Positions 1 to 7,476 of a DNA stretch of 64,000 nt are shown piece after piece. Both the position numbers and the translations under genes were made by a program. Each line of letters starts with the position of its first letter. Position 1 is the stretch's first letter. The notes under the pieces were generated by a model, which was not told where the DNA came from, did not search any database, and saw nothing but the letters and a program-made list of their open reading frames with translations. The DNA is from Clostridiales bacterium (GTDB lineage Bacteria > Bacillota > Clostridia > Saccharofermentanales > Saccharofermentanaceae): contig JAFZPX010000013.1 in assembly GCA_017552455.1 (NCBI GenBank), forward strand, positions 1-64,000. The letters are read 5' to 3'.

Positions 1-1394
1 ACGTCCTTAGGGTTCTGGGTTGTCAGATACAGGAAGATACCCTTCTTACGACCCTCTCTTGCGAGGAGTGTAAGACCGCCGTGGAATTCCTTATCGGAAT
101 ATCTGGACTTAGCATATCTGTGAACCTCGTCGATGAAGAATACGAACGGGCAGATATTCTCTCTGGAGATTACGAAGTTACTTACAAGGTCGATAACCAT
201 TCCACCGATACCCTCTGAAGCACCGAGTGTGGATGTATCGATATAAAGGCTTGCCTCCGGAAGATGTACGAACTCTTCGATAACGTCGAGGAGATTGTAC
301 ATGCTCGGATCGTTCGAGAAGAACGTAAGGAAGCTTGTGTTCGTCATCTGATACTGAATCTTCTGAACGAGTGAAGCATTGGAGTTTGCCTTCAAAGCAT
401 CGTAGCAATATCTGAAGTTATAGTCTGTGCCTCTGTCAGGCTCGCATACGGACTCAGCCTGGATCTGCTCAGGAAGGAGCTCGATGTTAAAGTCTGTATC
501 GCCGTTGCTTACGGAAGCGAGATTCTCCTGAACCTCATCGATGTTCTCACCGACCTTGGGATAGTAGGAATCCTCGCCGATCTTCTTCATATAACGAAGA
601 GAAGTGATGGCCTCGGAAAGAACGGCACCCTGGCTGCTGTTCTCAGTCTCGAACAACTTCTCCCACTGCTCCATCGTAATCTTACTAGGAGAGATTGTAG
701 TATCTACACCAAGTGTAAGCTTTGTGATCTCATCGGATGAGAAAGCATCTCTGTACTCACCTGTAGGGTCAATGATGAGAGCCTTGCGCTTAGAGGAGAT
801 AACCTTATCGAGAATGGCAAGAGCCGTTGTGGACTTACCACTGTTAGTAGCACCGATACATACGAGGTGACGGTTAAACAGAGTACTGGGCTTTACGCTA
901 ACCTGAGCCTGTGATCTGTTAAGGAATGTAGCGAACGGGGGAAGCGGCTCTTCATCATCATGAGAGAACTCAAGAGAATGAAGGAACAACTCGTAAACGT
1001 CGTCAGTTGCAAGATAAACCTTATCTGTGATACCGAGTGTCTTGAAGCCGGCAAGCTCGAACTTATCTGATTCGGGAGTCATGAGAGCGATCGTATCAAT
1101 ACTGATCTCATGGTAATCATTAGGCTTCTCATCAGCTGTGGAAGACATCTCGAAGACGTTCTTTCTGGAAGCCTTATTCTCGAAGATCTCTCCTAAGAAA
1201 AGACCAACTGTTGAATCAACAACTACGAAGTTATTGATCGTGTTGGGAAGGAAAGAAGCATTAAGTTTGCTTCTGTCTGTAAGTAATGAAAGATTATCGA
1301 TCTGTGCGATAGAGCAGCTTCTGTAAACCTGTGTTACTTTGCCGATGTAGTAGTCCTCAAGGTTAACACCCTGATATAACGTTTCAAGTGTCAT
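1..1394 (-). CDS. HerA-like (DUF87) P-loop ATPase, C-terminus cut off by the window edge
   Basis: The frame starts at an ATG (1394-1392) behind GGGGGA and stays open to base 1, giving 464 codons without a stop, so the C-terminus lies outside. A Walker A motif GATNSGKS sits near residues 178-186, after an N-terminal beta-rich region like the HAS-barrel of HerA-type proteins, and a Walker B motif FVFFIDEVHRY near 415-425. This order and the long Walker A-B spacing fit the HerA/FtsK-like DUF87 family: hexameric DNA-pumping ATPases in end resection or in phage-defence modules. No NurA nuclease, Sir2 or other usual HerA partner is visible; the missing side would decide between repair and defence. 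The family call is from motifs; the role is open. Confidence 0.75.
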   Translation of the reverse strand, partial: MTLETLYQGVNLEDYYIGKVTQVYRSCSIAQIDNLSLLTDRSKLNASFLPNTINNFVVVDSTVGLFLGEIFENKASRKNVFEMSSTADEKPNDYHEISIDTIALMTPESDKFELAGFKTLGITDKVYLATDDVYELFLHSLEFSHDDEEPLPPFATFLNRSQAQVSVKPSTLFNRHLVCIGATNSGKSTTALAILDKVISSKRKALIIDPTGEYRDAFSSDEITKLTLGVDTTISPSKITMEQWEKLFETENSSQGAVLSEAITSLRYMKKIGEDSYYPKVGENIDEVQENLASVSNGDTDFNIELLPEQIQAESVCEPDRGTDYNFRYCYDALKANSNASLVQKIQYQMTNTSFLTFFSNDPSMYNLLDVIEEFVHLPEASLYIDTSTLGASEGIGGMVIDLVSNFVISRENICPFVFFIDEVHRYAKSRYSDKEFHGGLTLLAREGRKKGIFLYLTTQNPKD

Positions 1395-1450
1395 TTACAT
1401 TCCCCCGAATATATTATTAACTGCGAATGGTCCTGTGCAGACCGCTATTT

Positions 1451-1479
1451 ATTATATTATAGGTTGCCCCCTGTTGGAA
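1451..1479 (-). promoter_or_regulatory. Candidate sigma-A promoter of the HerA-like gene
   Basis: On the minus strand TTCCAA (1479-1474), a 17-nt gap and TATAAT (1456-1451) lie about 57 nt before the ATG at 1394. A second overlapping TATAAT is at 1461-1456. The -35 is weak, so the -10 carries the call. Confidence 0.35.
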
Positions 1480-1544
1480 GTGGTGACTTTTGTGTTAAGA
1501 AAGAAAAAACCATATTTAACGACTGCACTTTTTGCCCCTTAGTT

Positions 1545-1550
1545 TATAAT
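1545..1550 (+). promoter_or_regulatory. -10 element TATAAT before the acyltransferase
   Basis: A perfect TATAAT with no clear -35 lies 35 nt before the ATG at 1586. Transcription would begin near 1557. This argues against using the TTG at 1550 as the start of the downstream gene. Confidence 0.4.
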
Positions 1551-1585
1551 TGGCTTATGATTATCAGAGGAATTTTACATATAAA

Positions 1586-2680
1586 ATGATGCTGTTCTCG
1601 AACCAGATTATACTCGTACTTTGGCTTCTTATGCTCTTTGCAGGAGCAAAGGTCATGAAGCGCGGACAATGGAACCCCGACGCTTTGTCTTACGATCAGA
1701 CAAAGGCTGTACTGGGTTTCTGCGCAGTGGGTGTCGTAATACACCACTGTGCCGAGAAGACTTCTGCCTGGTGGCTGCCCGCCCACTTCATAGATCCCGA
1801 CCTTAAATATTATGTCGGGACCGGTTTCCCTCTGGTAGCATTCTTCCTTTTCTGCTCCGGATATGGCATGTGGAAAAGCTCCGTCACCCGCAAAGATCCG
1901 CTTGCGCACTTCTGGCGTAAAAGATATGCACCCATACTATGCGCTTACTTTATTACACTTATCGGATTCATAATCCTTATGAAGGTGTATAACGTTGACG
2001 GCATAGCCCCTTTATATTGGTCCCCTCATTCCTGGTACATATTCTGCATCCTATTTATGTACCTGTTCTTCTGGCTGGGGCTCAGATTCTTGCATGAACA
2101 AAGCCACAGGGTAATGTTGAGCGCAGTAGGGCTCACTCTGTGGCTTGCGTTATGTCTTATGTTCGGGCTTGGAAACTGGTGGTCCAATACGTCATATCTG
2201 TTTGTGCTGGGCATATTATTTGCCAAGCACGAGGAAGCCGTCATTTCTCATCTTAAGAGATTCTGCATTCCTTATCTTGTTTTATCAATTGTCATCACTA
2301 TACCAGGCTTTATCTTCGGCAATTACACTTGGCCGCTCATGGAGAATCAGGGATGGGAGATGTCAGATAGCCTCGCGGCTTTCATAATCAATGCGAGTCA
2401 GATTATAAGCGGCATAAGCTTCGTACTGTTCATGATCCTTCTTAACATGAAGGTGCGCATCGGCAACCCCGTGCTCAAGTTCTACGGGAAGATGACGCTT
2501 GAGTTGTATCTGGTGCACGGCATCTTCTCCGAGCTGTTCGGACGCACGGTCATGGCAGATCACATAATCTCCAACCTGCACATCAAGAACTGTCTGCTGT
2601 ATGTGTTCGTCGTCCTTCTGATCTCGTCTGTACTCGCTTTCCTTCTGAGACTTATTGACGACAAAATACGTAAAGTCTGA
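1586..2680 (+). CDS. Acyltransferase 3 family integral membrane protein
   Basis: About 364 residues, almost entirely hydrophobic helices (around ten membrane spans), matching the size and layout of the Acyl_transf_3 (OafA/YrhL-like) family, whose members O-acylate cell-surface sugars or lipids. The family's early His motif is visible as VGVVIHH near the first helices. The frame is also open from a TTG at 1550, but that codon overlaps the TATAAT box; ATG 1586 (or 1589) behind AGAGGA is preferred although the spacing is long (about 14 nt). The acceptor is unknown. It stands alone, tail-to-tail with the next gene. Confidence 0.75.
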   Translation: MMLFSNQIILVLWLLMLFAGAKVMKRGQWNPDALSYDQTKAVLGFCAVGVVIHHCAEKTSAWWLPAHFIDPDLKYYVGTGFPLVAFFLFCSGYGMWKSSVTRKDPLAHFWRKRYAPILCAYFITLIGFIILMKVYNVDGIAPLYWSPHSWYIFCILFMYLFFWLGLRFLHEQSHRVMLSAVGLTLWLALCLMFGLGNWWSNTSYLFVLGILFAKHEEAVISHLKRFCIPYLVLSIVITIPGFIFGNYTWPLMENQGWEMSDSLAAFIINASQIISGISFVLFMILLNMKVRIGNPVLKFYGKMTLELYLVHGIFSELFGRTVMADHIISNLHIKNCLLYVFVVLLISSVLAFLLRLIDDKIRKV

Positions 2681-2917
2681 TCAGTTGTCCTTCAGTTCCT
2701 TGAACTCTTCGTTCGTAAGCTTCTTCATGATGCCGCAGTTAGGGCACAAGATGATCTTGTAGCCTAAGTGGGGAAATACGGGAATGAAGCAGATATGGAA
2801 ATAGCCTGCTTCCTTTGTAAGTGAAGCTTCGACATCATGACCGCAGTTCGTGCATCTCATTCTGCCTAACTTCTTTACAGTCTTAAGTTTCTTCTTGGTT
2901 CCGTATACTACCATCAT
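2681..2917 (-). CDS. Small zinc-ribbon protein
   Basis: 78 residues with a basic N-terminus and two Cys pairs, CTNC near 20-23 and CPNC near 58-61, about 35 residues apart: a probable zinc ribbon. The hydrophobic stretch between them (FHICFIPVFP) resembles the zinc-ribbon-15-type small proteins of Firmicutes. The ATG overlaps the stop of the upstream gene as ATGA (2917-2914), so the two are translationally coupled. Function unknown. It ends right after the convergent acyltransferase stop. Confidence 0.6.
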   Translation of the reverse strand: MMVVYGTKKKLKTVKKLGRMRCTNCGHDVEASLTKEAGYFHICFIPVFPHLGYKIILCPNCGIMKKLTNEEFKELKDN

Positions 2918-3345
2918 AATTGTGTACCCCCATTCAATGCCATTCTGGACTTAACTGCATCGATAACCTCATTAAAGACATCTAGTGACTTAGCACTGGT
3001 GCGGGGATACACAGACAAATATCTAACGCCTTCATTCGTCTCTACTGCGAGGGTAACGTTATCAAAATCGTAGGTATTTCTTACGACATTAGTCCTATAA
3101 ATATTCGTAATCTGTGAGATGGGAATGATGATCAAAGCTCCTCCAATTCCGATACGAGAGAAGCACAGATATGAATCTGTCACCATCGTTCTGAACTTTG
3201 TAAATTCTTCTGCAGTATCTCTAACTGCCTCTGCCTTTGCTGCTTCAAAATAATTCTCAGATCCCGGAGCCTTAGCAAGAAGTTTCTCAAGCTTCTGGAC
3301 ATTCTTAGGACTGTCGTCGAGCATTAAATCTTTTATGCCTTTCAT
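2914..3345 (-). CDS. Conserved hypothetical protein, possible PH-like fold
   Basis: 143 residues without signal peptide or Cys motifs. The C-terminal 90 residues are predicted beta-rich ending in a long helix (a run such as GALIIIPISQITNIYR, then strands, then VFNEVIDAVKSRM), the shape of small bacterial PH-like domains. The protein at 60955 has a similarly shaped C-terminal half. Start ATG 3345 follows AAAGGAAGG at about 9 nt. It is co-transcribed and coupled with the zinc-ribbon gene. Function is not recognised; the fold suggestion is inference only. Confidence 0.55.
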   Translation of the reverse strand: MKGIKDLMLDDSPKNVQKLEKLLAKAPGSENYFEAAKAEAVRDTAEEFTKFRTMVTDSYLCFSRIGIGGALIIIPISQITNIYRTNVVRNTYDFDNVTLAVETNEGVRYLSVYPRTSAKSLDVFNEVIDAVKSRMALNGGTQL

Positions 3346-3375
3346 AAATGGCCTTCCTTTATAGATAGTTAACCT

Positions 3376-3384
3376 ATCATATCA
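3376..3384 (-). promoter_or_regulatory. Extended -10 (TGATATGAT) for the 2914/2681 pair
   Basis: On the minus strand TGATATGAT lies about 31 nt before the ATG at 3345. No good -35 is seen, as is usual when the TGn extension is present. It lies close to the divergent -10 of dus. Confidence 0.4.
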
Positions 3385-3406
3385 GATAAACTGCCATAAA
3401 TTACGA

Positions 3407-3412
3407 TAGAAT
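3407..3412 (+). promoter_or_regulatory. -10 TAGAAT just before dus, suggesting a leaderless mRNA
   Basis: TAGAAT is separated from the ATG at 3419 by only 6 nt, so transcription would begin at the start codon. No ribosome binding site precedes the ATG, which agrees with a leaderless transcript. Confidence 0.35.
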
Positions 3413-3418
3413 ATATGC

Positions 3419-4363
3419 ATGAAGATTTATTTTGCTCCGCTTGAAGGAATTACAGGCTACATATTCCGCAATGCTTATGAAGAAATCTACGGCAGCGTCG
3501 ACAAGTATTTCGCACCGTTTATCTCGCCTGCGGAGAAATGCCCGATAACTCCCCGTGAGAAGAAAGATATAACTTCTGAGAATAATAAGGGAATCAATCT
3601 GGTTCCTCAGATACTTACGTGCAAGTCGGAGTTCTTTATCGAAGCTTCAAAAGAGCTTCAGGCAATGGGCTACAAGGAAGTGAACTTAAATCTCGGCTGT
3701 CCTTCGGGCACCGTCTGTGCCAAGGGCAAAGGTGCGGGCTTCCTTCCGGAGACACTGGCTCTTCAAAGATTCCTCGATGACATCTACTCATATGCTGAGT
3801 CCGAAGATCTTAAGATATCTATCAAAACACGACTCGGCTACTATGATCCGGATGAGTTTTACGATCTTGTTGATATCTTCAATTCGGTTCCAATTAGCGA
3901 ACTGATCATACACCCCAGGATAAGAGCCGACTTCTATAAGGGAGTGCCGCGTAAGGAGTATTTCGCGTATGCTCTTCAACACTGCAAGTGTCCTCTGGTG
4001 TATAACGGAAATGTCTATACAGCCCAAGACTACGATGAACTGGTTTCTCAGTTTGACAGAAGCCTTGATCCCGTAATGCTTGGCAGAGGCCTGATATCAG
4101 ATCCGTCACTTGCAGACAAGCTTAAGGGCAACACATCAGAAACCGACTTCACGAAGCTTAAGAAGCTGCACGACACCGTCTACCACGAGTATCAGAAGAT
4201 AATGTCACCTGATATCAACGTCCTCTACAAGATGAGAGAGCTGTGGACTTATTGGCAAACCCTCTTTGGCGACAACAGCCGCGACATCAAGAAGCTATTG
4301 AAGGCAAAAAAATACGCCGAATACGAAGCGATCGTATACGGCGGTCTGTTGACTGAGCATTGA
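3419..4363 (+). CDS. dus: tRNA-dihydrouridine synthase
   Basis: 314 residues, the usual length for Dus flavoenzymes, which reduce specific uridines in the tRNA D-loop using FMN and NADPH. The N-terminus FAPLEGITGYIFR matches the family's opening AP(M/L)xGxTDxxFR, and LNLGCPSGTVCAKGKGAGF near 91-109 is the conserved GCP(S)-GKGAG active-site region. TIM-barrel phosphate-binding signatures follow (HPR near 163; LGRGLISDP near 221-229). It is monocistronic. The specificity class is not decided here, although overall divergence suggests a DusC/DUS-like branch. There is no visible ribosome binding site (see the -10 entry). Confidence 0.88.
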   Translation: MKIYFAPLEGITGYIFRNAYEEIYGSVDKYFAPFISPAEKCPITPREKKDITSENNKGINLVPQILTCKSEFFIEASKELQAMGYKEVNLNLGCPSGTVCAKGKGAGFLPETLALQRFLDDIYSYAESEDLKISIKTRLGYYDPDEFYDLVDIFNSVPISELIIHPRIRADFYKGVPRKEYFAYALQHCKCPLVYNGNVYTAQDYDELVSQFDRSLDPVMLGRGLISDPSLADKLKGNTSETDFTKLKKLHDTVYHEYQKIMSPDINVLYKMRELWTYWQTLFGDNSRDIKKLLKAKKYAEYEAIVYGGLLTEH

Positions 4364-5071
4364 TCAAAGCGCGTTCCAGATAAACAGGAAAGCAAATACG
4401 CCGCCCCATGAATTCTTTGTGCACTTACGAACCATCATCATACCGTAGAGTGCAATGAATGTTGTTACGAAGTCGATCAAGCCCAATGTATCGAAGTGAA
4501 TGGGATGGAAGAGGATGCCCATGATGGTGCAAACGAGAGCGCCCCAGTCGAAGAACTTGCTCTTTACGGGATATCTTCTTGAGACGAACTCTGCGATTAC
4601 CGCATAGTTAAATCCTTCGAAGAAGCCCCATACGATCGCTACGATCAAAGTACCGATGATTGTAGTAAGGATACCTGCCTTATAAAGGTCGGGAGTTACC
4701 ATGATACTTAAGGGCTCATATCCTTCGAACTGTCCTGAGAGAACAATATAAGCGATGTAAGGAACAAAACAAGCTACTGTTCCGAGAACTGCCTTAAGTG
4801 CGTTTTCTTTCTTTAATCCGAAGCTTAAGAATGACAGCTTACGGATGATGCATACAACGGTAATTCCAAGTCCTGCAATTCCAAATTCCCAAGCGGCCGC
4901 TTCAAATAATCTCGGCCAAACGGAAATGCTGCTGTCCTTGCAAAACTCCATGCACCTGCTGCCGATTACTGCATACAAGCAGTAAACCGCCATGGTTATA
5001 AGTGCTATTATCCACAGATTGGCATCAAGCTTCTTCTGTTCAGCTGTTAATGTTCTCTTCGTTCTTGTCAT
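4364..5071 (-). CDS. CPBP-like (CAAX protease-related) membrane protein, motifs degenerate
   Basis: 235 residues with about 6-7 hydrophobic helices. The C-terminal half echoes the CPBP intramembrane-protease family: an EG-type first motif in FFEGFNYAVIAEF near 148-160, a His motif in GILFHPIHFDTLG near 182-194, and a last motif ending FLFIWNAL at the C-terminus. Compared with active enzymes the EE pair is EG and the His of HxxxN is Leu, so catalysis is doubtful. Start ATG 5071 lies behind AGAGGTG. It is convergent with dus (stop codons abut). A 21-bp-phased direct repeat lies 72 nt upstream. The family call is moderate and activity is unlikely. Confidence 0.55.
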   Translation of the reverse strand: MTRTKRTLTAEQKKLDANLWIIALITMAVYCLYAVIGSRCMEFCKDSSISVWPRLFEAAAWEFGIAGLGITVVCIIRKLSFLSFGLKKENALKAVLGTVACFVPYIAYIVLSGQFEGYEPLSIMVTPDLYKAGILTTIIGTLIVAIVWGFFEGFNYAVIAEFVSRRYPVKSKFFDWGALVCTIMGILFHPIHFDTLGLIDFVTTFIALYGMMMVRKCTKNSWGGVFAFLFIWNAL

Positions 5072-5142
5072 GTCTGTAACACCTCTTTGCTTTTGATGGC
5101 ATCACCTTAACAAACCAAAAACTCCCATGTAGCCAATTATGC

Positions 5143-5174
5143 ACAAGTAGCACATTCAGATGTACAAGTTGCAC
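5143..5174. repeat. Direct repeat ACAAGTWGCAC, 21-bp period (candidate operator)
   Basis: ACAAGTAGCAC (5143-5153) and ACAAGTTGCAC (5164-5174) differ at one base and are exactly 21 bp apart, two helical turns. That geometry is typical of operators of LytTR or AraC-type regulators. It lies upstream of the membrane protein starting at 5071 (minus). A minus-strand TATAAT is at 5191-5186. The regulator is unknown. Confidence 0.45.
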
Positions 5175-5204
5175 GCTCTTATTCGATTATACATTAGTAA
5201 ACCA

Positions 5205-6479
5205 TTATTCCGAGAAAGTGTACTTCTTAAGCTTGTGCCAGAATCCTAAGCACATTGAAGTTCCGGCGACACCCAAGATAAACAGCATGAGTGCTGCACC
5301 TGACCCTTTCCCGCTTCCGAAAAGCATAGTAAGCACATCTCCTCCGTGCTGCATAAAAGGCTCACACACGTTGTCTACCATGACACCTCCGAGGAACAGT
5401 CCTATGGGTATCGTAAAGAACTGCAGTGTATTGCGGCAGGCATACACTCTTCCCTGAAGCTCCACAGGAATCGTGTTACGCATGATGACATTTTGGTTCG
5501 CGCTCATAACAGGCACAAGGATCCATCCGAGCATCTGACCCACACACCACAGAACGGGGCTTCTCGAGAATGCGAGAATGAAGTTCTCTGTACCAAGTGA
5601 GAACAGCATGGAAAGGTAGATGGCTCTGACTCTGTTCTTAGGCTTAGGCATAACAGAAAACAGCAAGCTTCCCACTACCATTGCAACACCCGAACACGAC
5701 GTCACTATACCGAGGACGTAATCTCCGCCTCTGGGGTTCGGCAAGATGAATGCAGGAAGCACCGCATCGAAAGCAGATGCGATAAAGTTAACACCGGCCA
5801 TGAACAGAATCACATAAAGTATCATGGGTTCCCCGCGAAGATACTTAAGTCCATCCTTGGCAAGTTTGAGTGTGCTTTCTTTCGCTTCTTTTCCCGTCTC
5901 TATCTTGGGGATCCTTATGAAGAACGCGAGGGTTATAAAGGCTATTGCAAACGTAACAAGATCAACTGCTATCGCTGCATCAAGTCCTGCCAAGCCGTAT
6001 ATGGCAGCTGCAATAACGGGGTTGCCGATAGTTATAAGCGACCTCGACAAAGACTGAAGAACACCTGTCTTCTGATAGAACTTCGACGGAATGATCAAAG
6101 TGTTCGCGACTTCAGATGCGGGCTGCTGGAATGTATTCATCAAGCCTGAAATTGCATTAACAATATACAGGTGCCATATGTTAAGTATGTCCGCTTTATA
6201 AAGCACGAATACACAAACAGTACTGACAGCGGCGAGAAGATCGCAGATCAGCATAGTCTTTTTCTTATCAAACTTATCAGAAACAGCACCGGCAAATATG
6301 CTCATCAGAACATACGGTGCATAAGTACAGATCCGAAGCGCTGCTGTATTAAGCGCCGAACCGGTCTTATCGTAAAGCCACAGCGTAAGTGCAAAAGCTG
6401 TTATGGCACTTCCAAGCTGGGACAGACTCTGGGTACTCCAGAGCACATAGAAATCTCTTAATGATTCTTTTTTGTTCAT
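5205..6479 (-). CDS. MFS drug-efflux transporter, DHA3 (MefA-like) type
   Basis: 424 residues with about 12 membrane spans. The N-terminus FYVLWSTQSLSQLGSAIT and the loop SDKFDKKKTMLICDL after helix 2 (the family A-motif region) match the MFS_3/DHA3 group that includes macrolide pumps of the Mef type, which export drugs by proton antiport. Start ATG 6479 follows GGAG, and that site is buried in an 8-bp hairpin. The upstream leader peptide and hairpins indicate translational induction by a ribosome-targeting drug. It has its own extended -10 promoter inside the end of the hydrolase gene, so it can be expressed apart from the TetR/hydrolase operon. The substrate is inferred from the control style only. 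Confidence 0.8.
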   Translation of the reverse strand: MNKKESLRDFYVLWSTQSLSQLGSAITAFALTLWLYDKTGSALNTAALRICTYAPYVLMSIFAGAVSDKFDKKKTMLICDLLAAVSTVCVFVLYKADILNIWHLYIVNAISGLMNTFQQPASEVANTLIIPSKFYQKTGVLQSLSRSLITIGNPVIAAAIYGLAGLDAAIAVDLVTFAIAFITLAFFIRIPKIETGKEAKESTLKLAKDGLKYLRGEPMILYVILFMAGVNFIASAFDAVLPAFILPNPRGGDYVLGIVTSCSGVAMVVGSLLFSVMPKPKNRVRAIYLSMLFSLGTENFILAFSRSPVLWCVGQMLGWILVPVMSANQNVIMRNTIPVELQGRVYACRNTLQFFTIPIGLFLGGVMVDNVCEPFMQHGGDVLTMLFGSGKGSGAALMLFILGVAGTSMCLGFWHKLKKYTFSE

Positions 6480-6481
6480 CT

Positions 6482-6581
6482 CTTTGCTCCTTTAAATTAA
6501 GAATTTATTTAAGAGCAAAGCTTGAGGATCACGGATTAGTTTTCCGTTCCTCCATGCAGTCTCCTCAAGCTCTGCATGGAG
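6482..6581 (-). promoter_or_regulatory. Translation-attenuator hairpins before the MFS pump
   Basis: Three nested inverted repeats occupy the leader: 10 bp CTCCATGCAG/CTGCATGGAG (6572-6581 with 6550-6559), 10 bp AGCTTGAGGA/TCCTCAAGCT (6562-6571 with 6519-6528) and 8 bp CTTTGCTC/GAGCAAAG (6513-6520 with 6482-6489). The last masks the pump's ribosome binding site. The first two share their inner region, so they are alternatives. A ribosome stalled on the leader ORF (6603-6565) would cover the first arms and re-pair the rest, the logic known for erm and mef leaders. Confidence 0.72.
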
Positions 6582-6603
6582 CCTTAACGCTGCAGCGTCT
6601 CAT
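6565..6603 (-). CDS. 12-residue leader peptide of the pump attenuator
   Basis: ATG at 6603-6601 follows a perfect AAGGAGG at 7-nt spacing and encodes MRRCSVKAPCRA, ending at TGA 6567-6565. The stop falls inside one arm of the second hairpin and the last codons inside an arm of the first, so ribosome position would control folding. Consecutive Arg residues resemble the basic stall motifs of macrolide-sensing leader peptides (established for MRLR types), but this sequence is not one I recognise. Its strong binding site, opposite to the masked one of the pump, supports a regulatory role. Confidence 0.65.
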   Translation of the reverse strand: MRRCSVKAPCRA

Positions 6604-6633
6604 ACTTATACCTCCTTAGAACGTTTTCGTCCT

Positions 6634-6642
6634 ATTATATCA
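6634..6642 (-). promoter_or_regulatory. Extended -10 promoter (TGATATAAT) of the MFS leader transcript
   Basis: On the minus strand TGATATAAT overlaps the stop codon of the hydrolase gene. Transcription would start about 10 nt before the leader's ribosome binding site. The same nonamer appears before the gene starting at 61675. Confidence 0.6.
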
Positions 6643-7473
6643 TCCTTGTGCAAGCGAACCTGCTATAAAGCGCCTTATCTGCTCATTCATTTCATCACTC
6701 TTGTAGTAATGAAGATAATGACCGCAGTCATAGCAGATAAGTTCAGCGTTAATCTCTTCCGCGAATGTCTTCTGATTCTGAATCCAATTTTTGAATGTCT
6801 GCTTACCGTTCGAACAGAACAATAACGCCGGGCAATCGATCGTTCCGTGTTCTCCGACATAAGAAGCATTTTGTTTTACACATTCCGCTTCTTTAAAGTA
6901 ACACTCGTTAAATGCATTTCTCTTACGAAGAAGTTTTAACTGCTGTTTGTCGCTGTCGGCAAAAGACGCACAACGTGGAAGCGGCGACAGCCAATAGAGC
7001 TTAAGCTTCTTCAGGGCGCGCATGGTCTTAACCTTGCTTTCCACATCTGCGTCGGTCCATTCGGCATACGAGATGGGAGATGTCATATCAAGTCCTATCA
7101 GAGCACTTACTTCTTCCGGATACATCTGTTTCCATCTGATAGCCTCTATCCCTGCCATCGAATGGGGAAGCAAGACAAACGGGCCTTTCTCTCCGAGCTG
7201 CTCCAACGCCTTTCTTTGGTATCCGACGAGAGTATTTATGTCAGCCGATCCGACATAAAGATCTGAGTATCCGTAACCAAACTTCTCGATGACTATTATC
7301 CGGTAATCATCCTGAAGTTTCTCATACAGAATCTTAAAATCATAAGCAGGTGCAACCGTACTTGAACCAGACATAAACACCAGCTTAGGACCGTTCTCAT
7401 TACCTGTTCTATAGACGTGCATTCTGTGCCCGTCTATAACAACATAATCTCCGTTATTGTGAAGTTCTTCCAT
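6640..7473 (-). CDS. Alpha/beta-hydrolase
   Basis: 277 residues, cytosolic, with the alpha/beta-hydrolase layout: an oxyanion region VFMSGSS near 32-38, a nucleophile elbow HSMAG near 104-108 (Ser as nucleophile), and a C-terminal His in CGHYLHY. The usual length is about 270-300. Start ATG 7473 lies 3 nt after the stop of the TetR gene, so the two form an operon controlled by the operator at 8154-8172. It resembles small hydrolases such as haloalkane dehalogenases or lactonases by sequence style, but the substrate cannot be assigned. Linkage to an efflux pump suggests detoxification (inference). Confidence 0.75.
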   Translation of the reverse strand: MEELHNNGDYVVIDGHRMHVYRTGNENGPKLVFMSGSSTVAPAYDFKILYEKLQDDYRIIVIEKFGYGYSDLYVGSADINTLVGYQRKALEQLGEKGPFVLLPHSMAGIEAIRWKQMYPEEVSALIGLDMTSPISYAEWTDADVESKVKTMRALKKLKLYWLSPLPRCASFADSDKQQLKLLRKRNAFNECYFKEAECVKQNASYVGEHGTIDCPALLFCSNGKQTFKNWIQNQKTFAEEINAELICYDCGHYLHYYKSDEMNEQIRRFIAGSLAQG

Positions 7474-7476
7474 ATC

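Noticed and set aside
1550..1585. TTG 1550 as the start of the acyltransferase
   Set aside because: The codon lies in the TATAAT box, so it would precede the transcript start; ATG 1586 is better.
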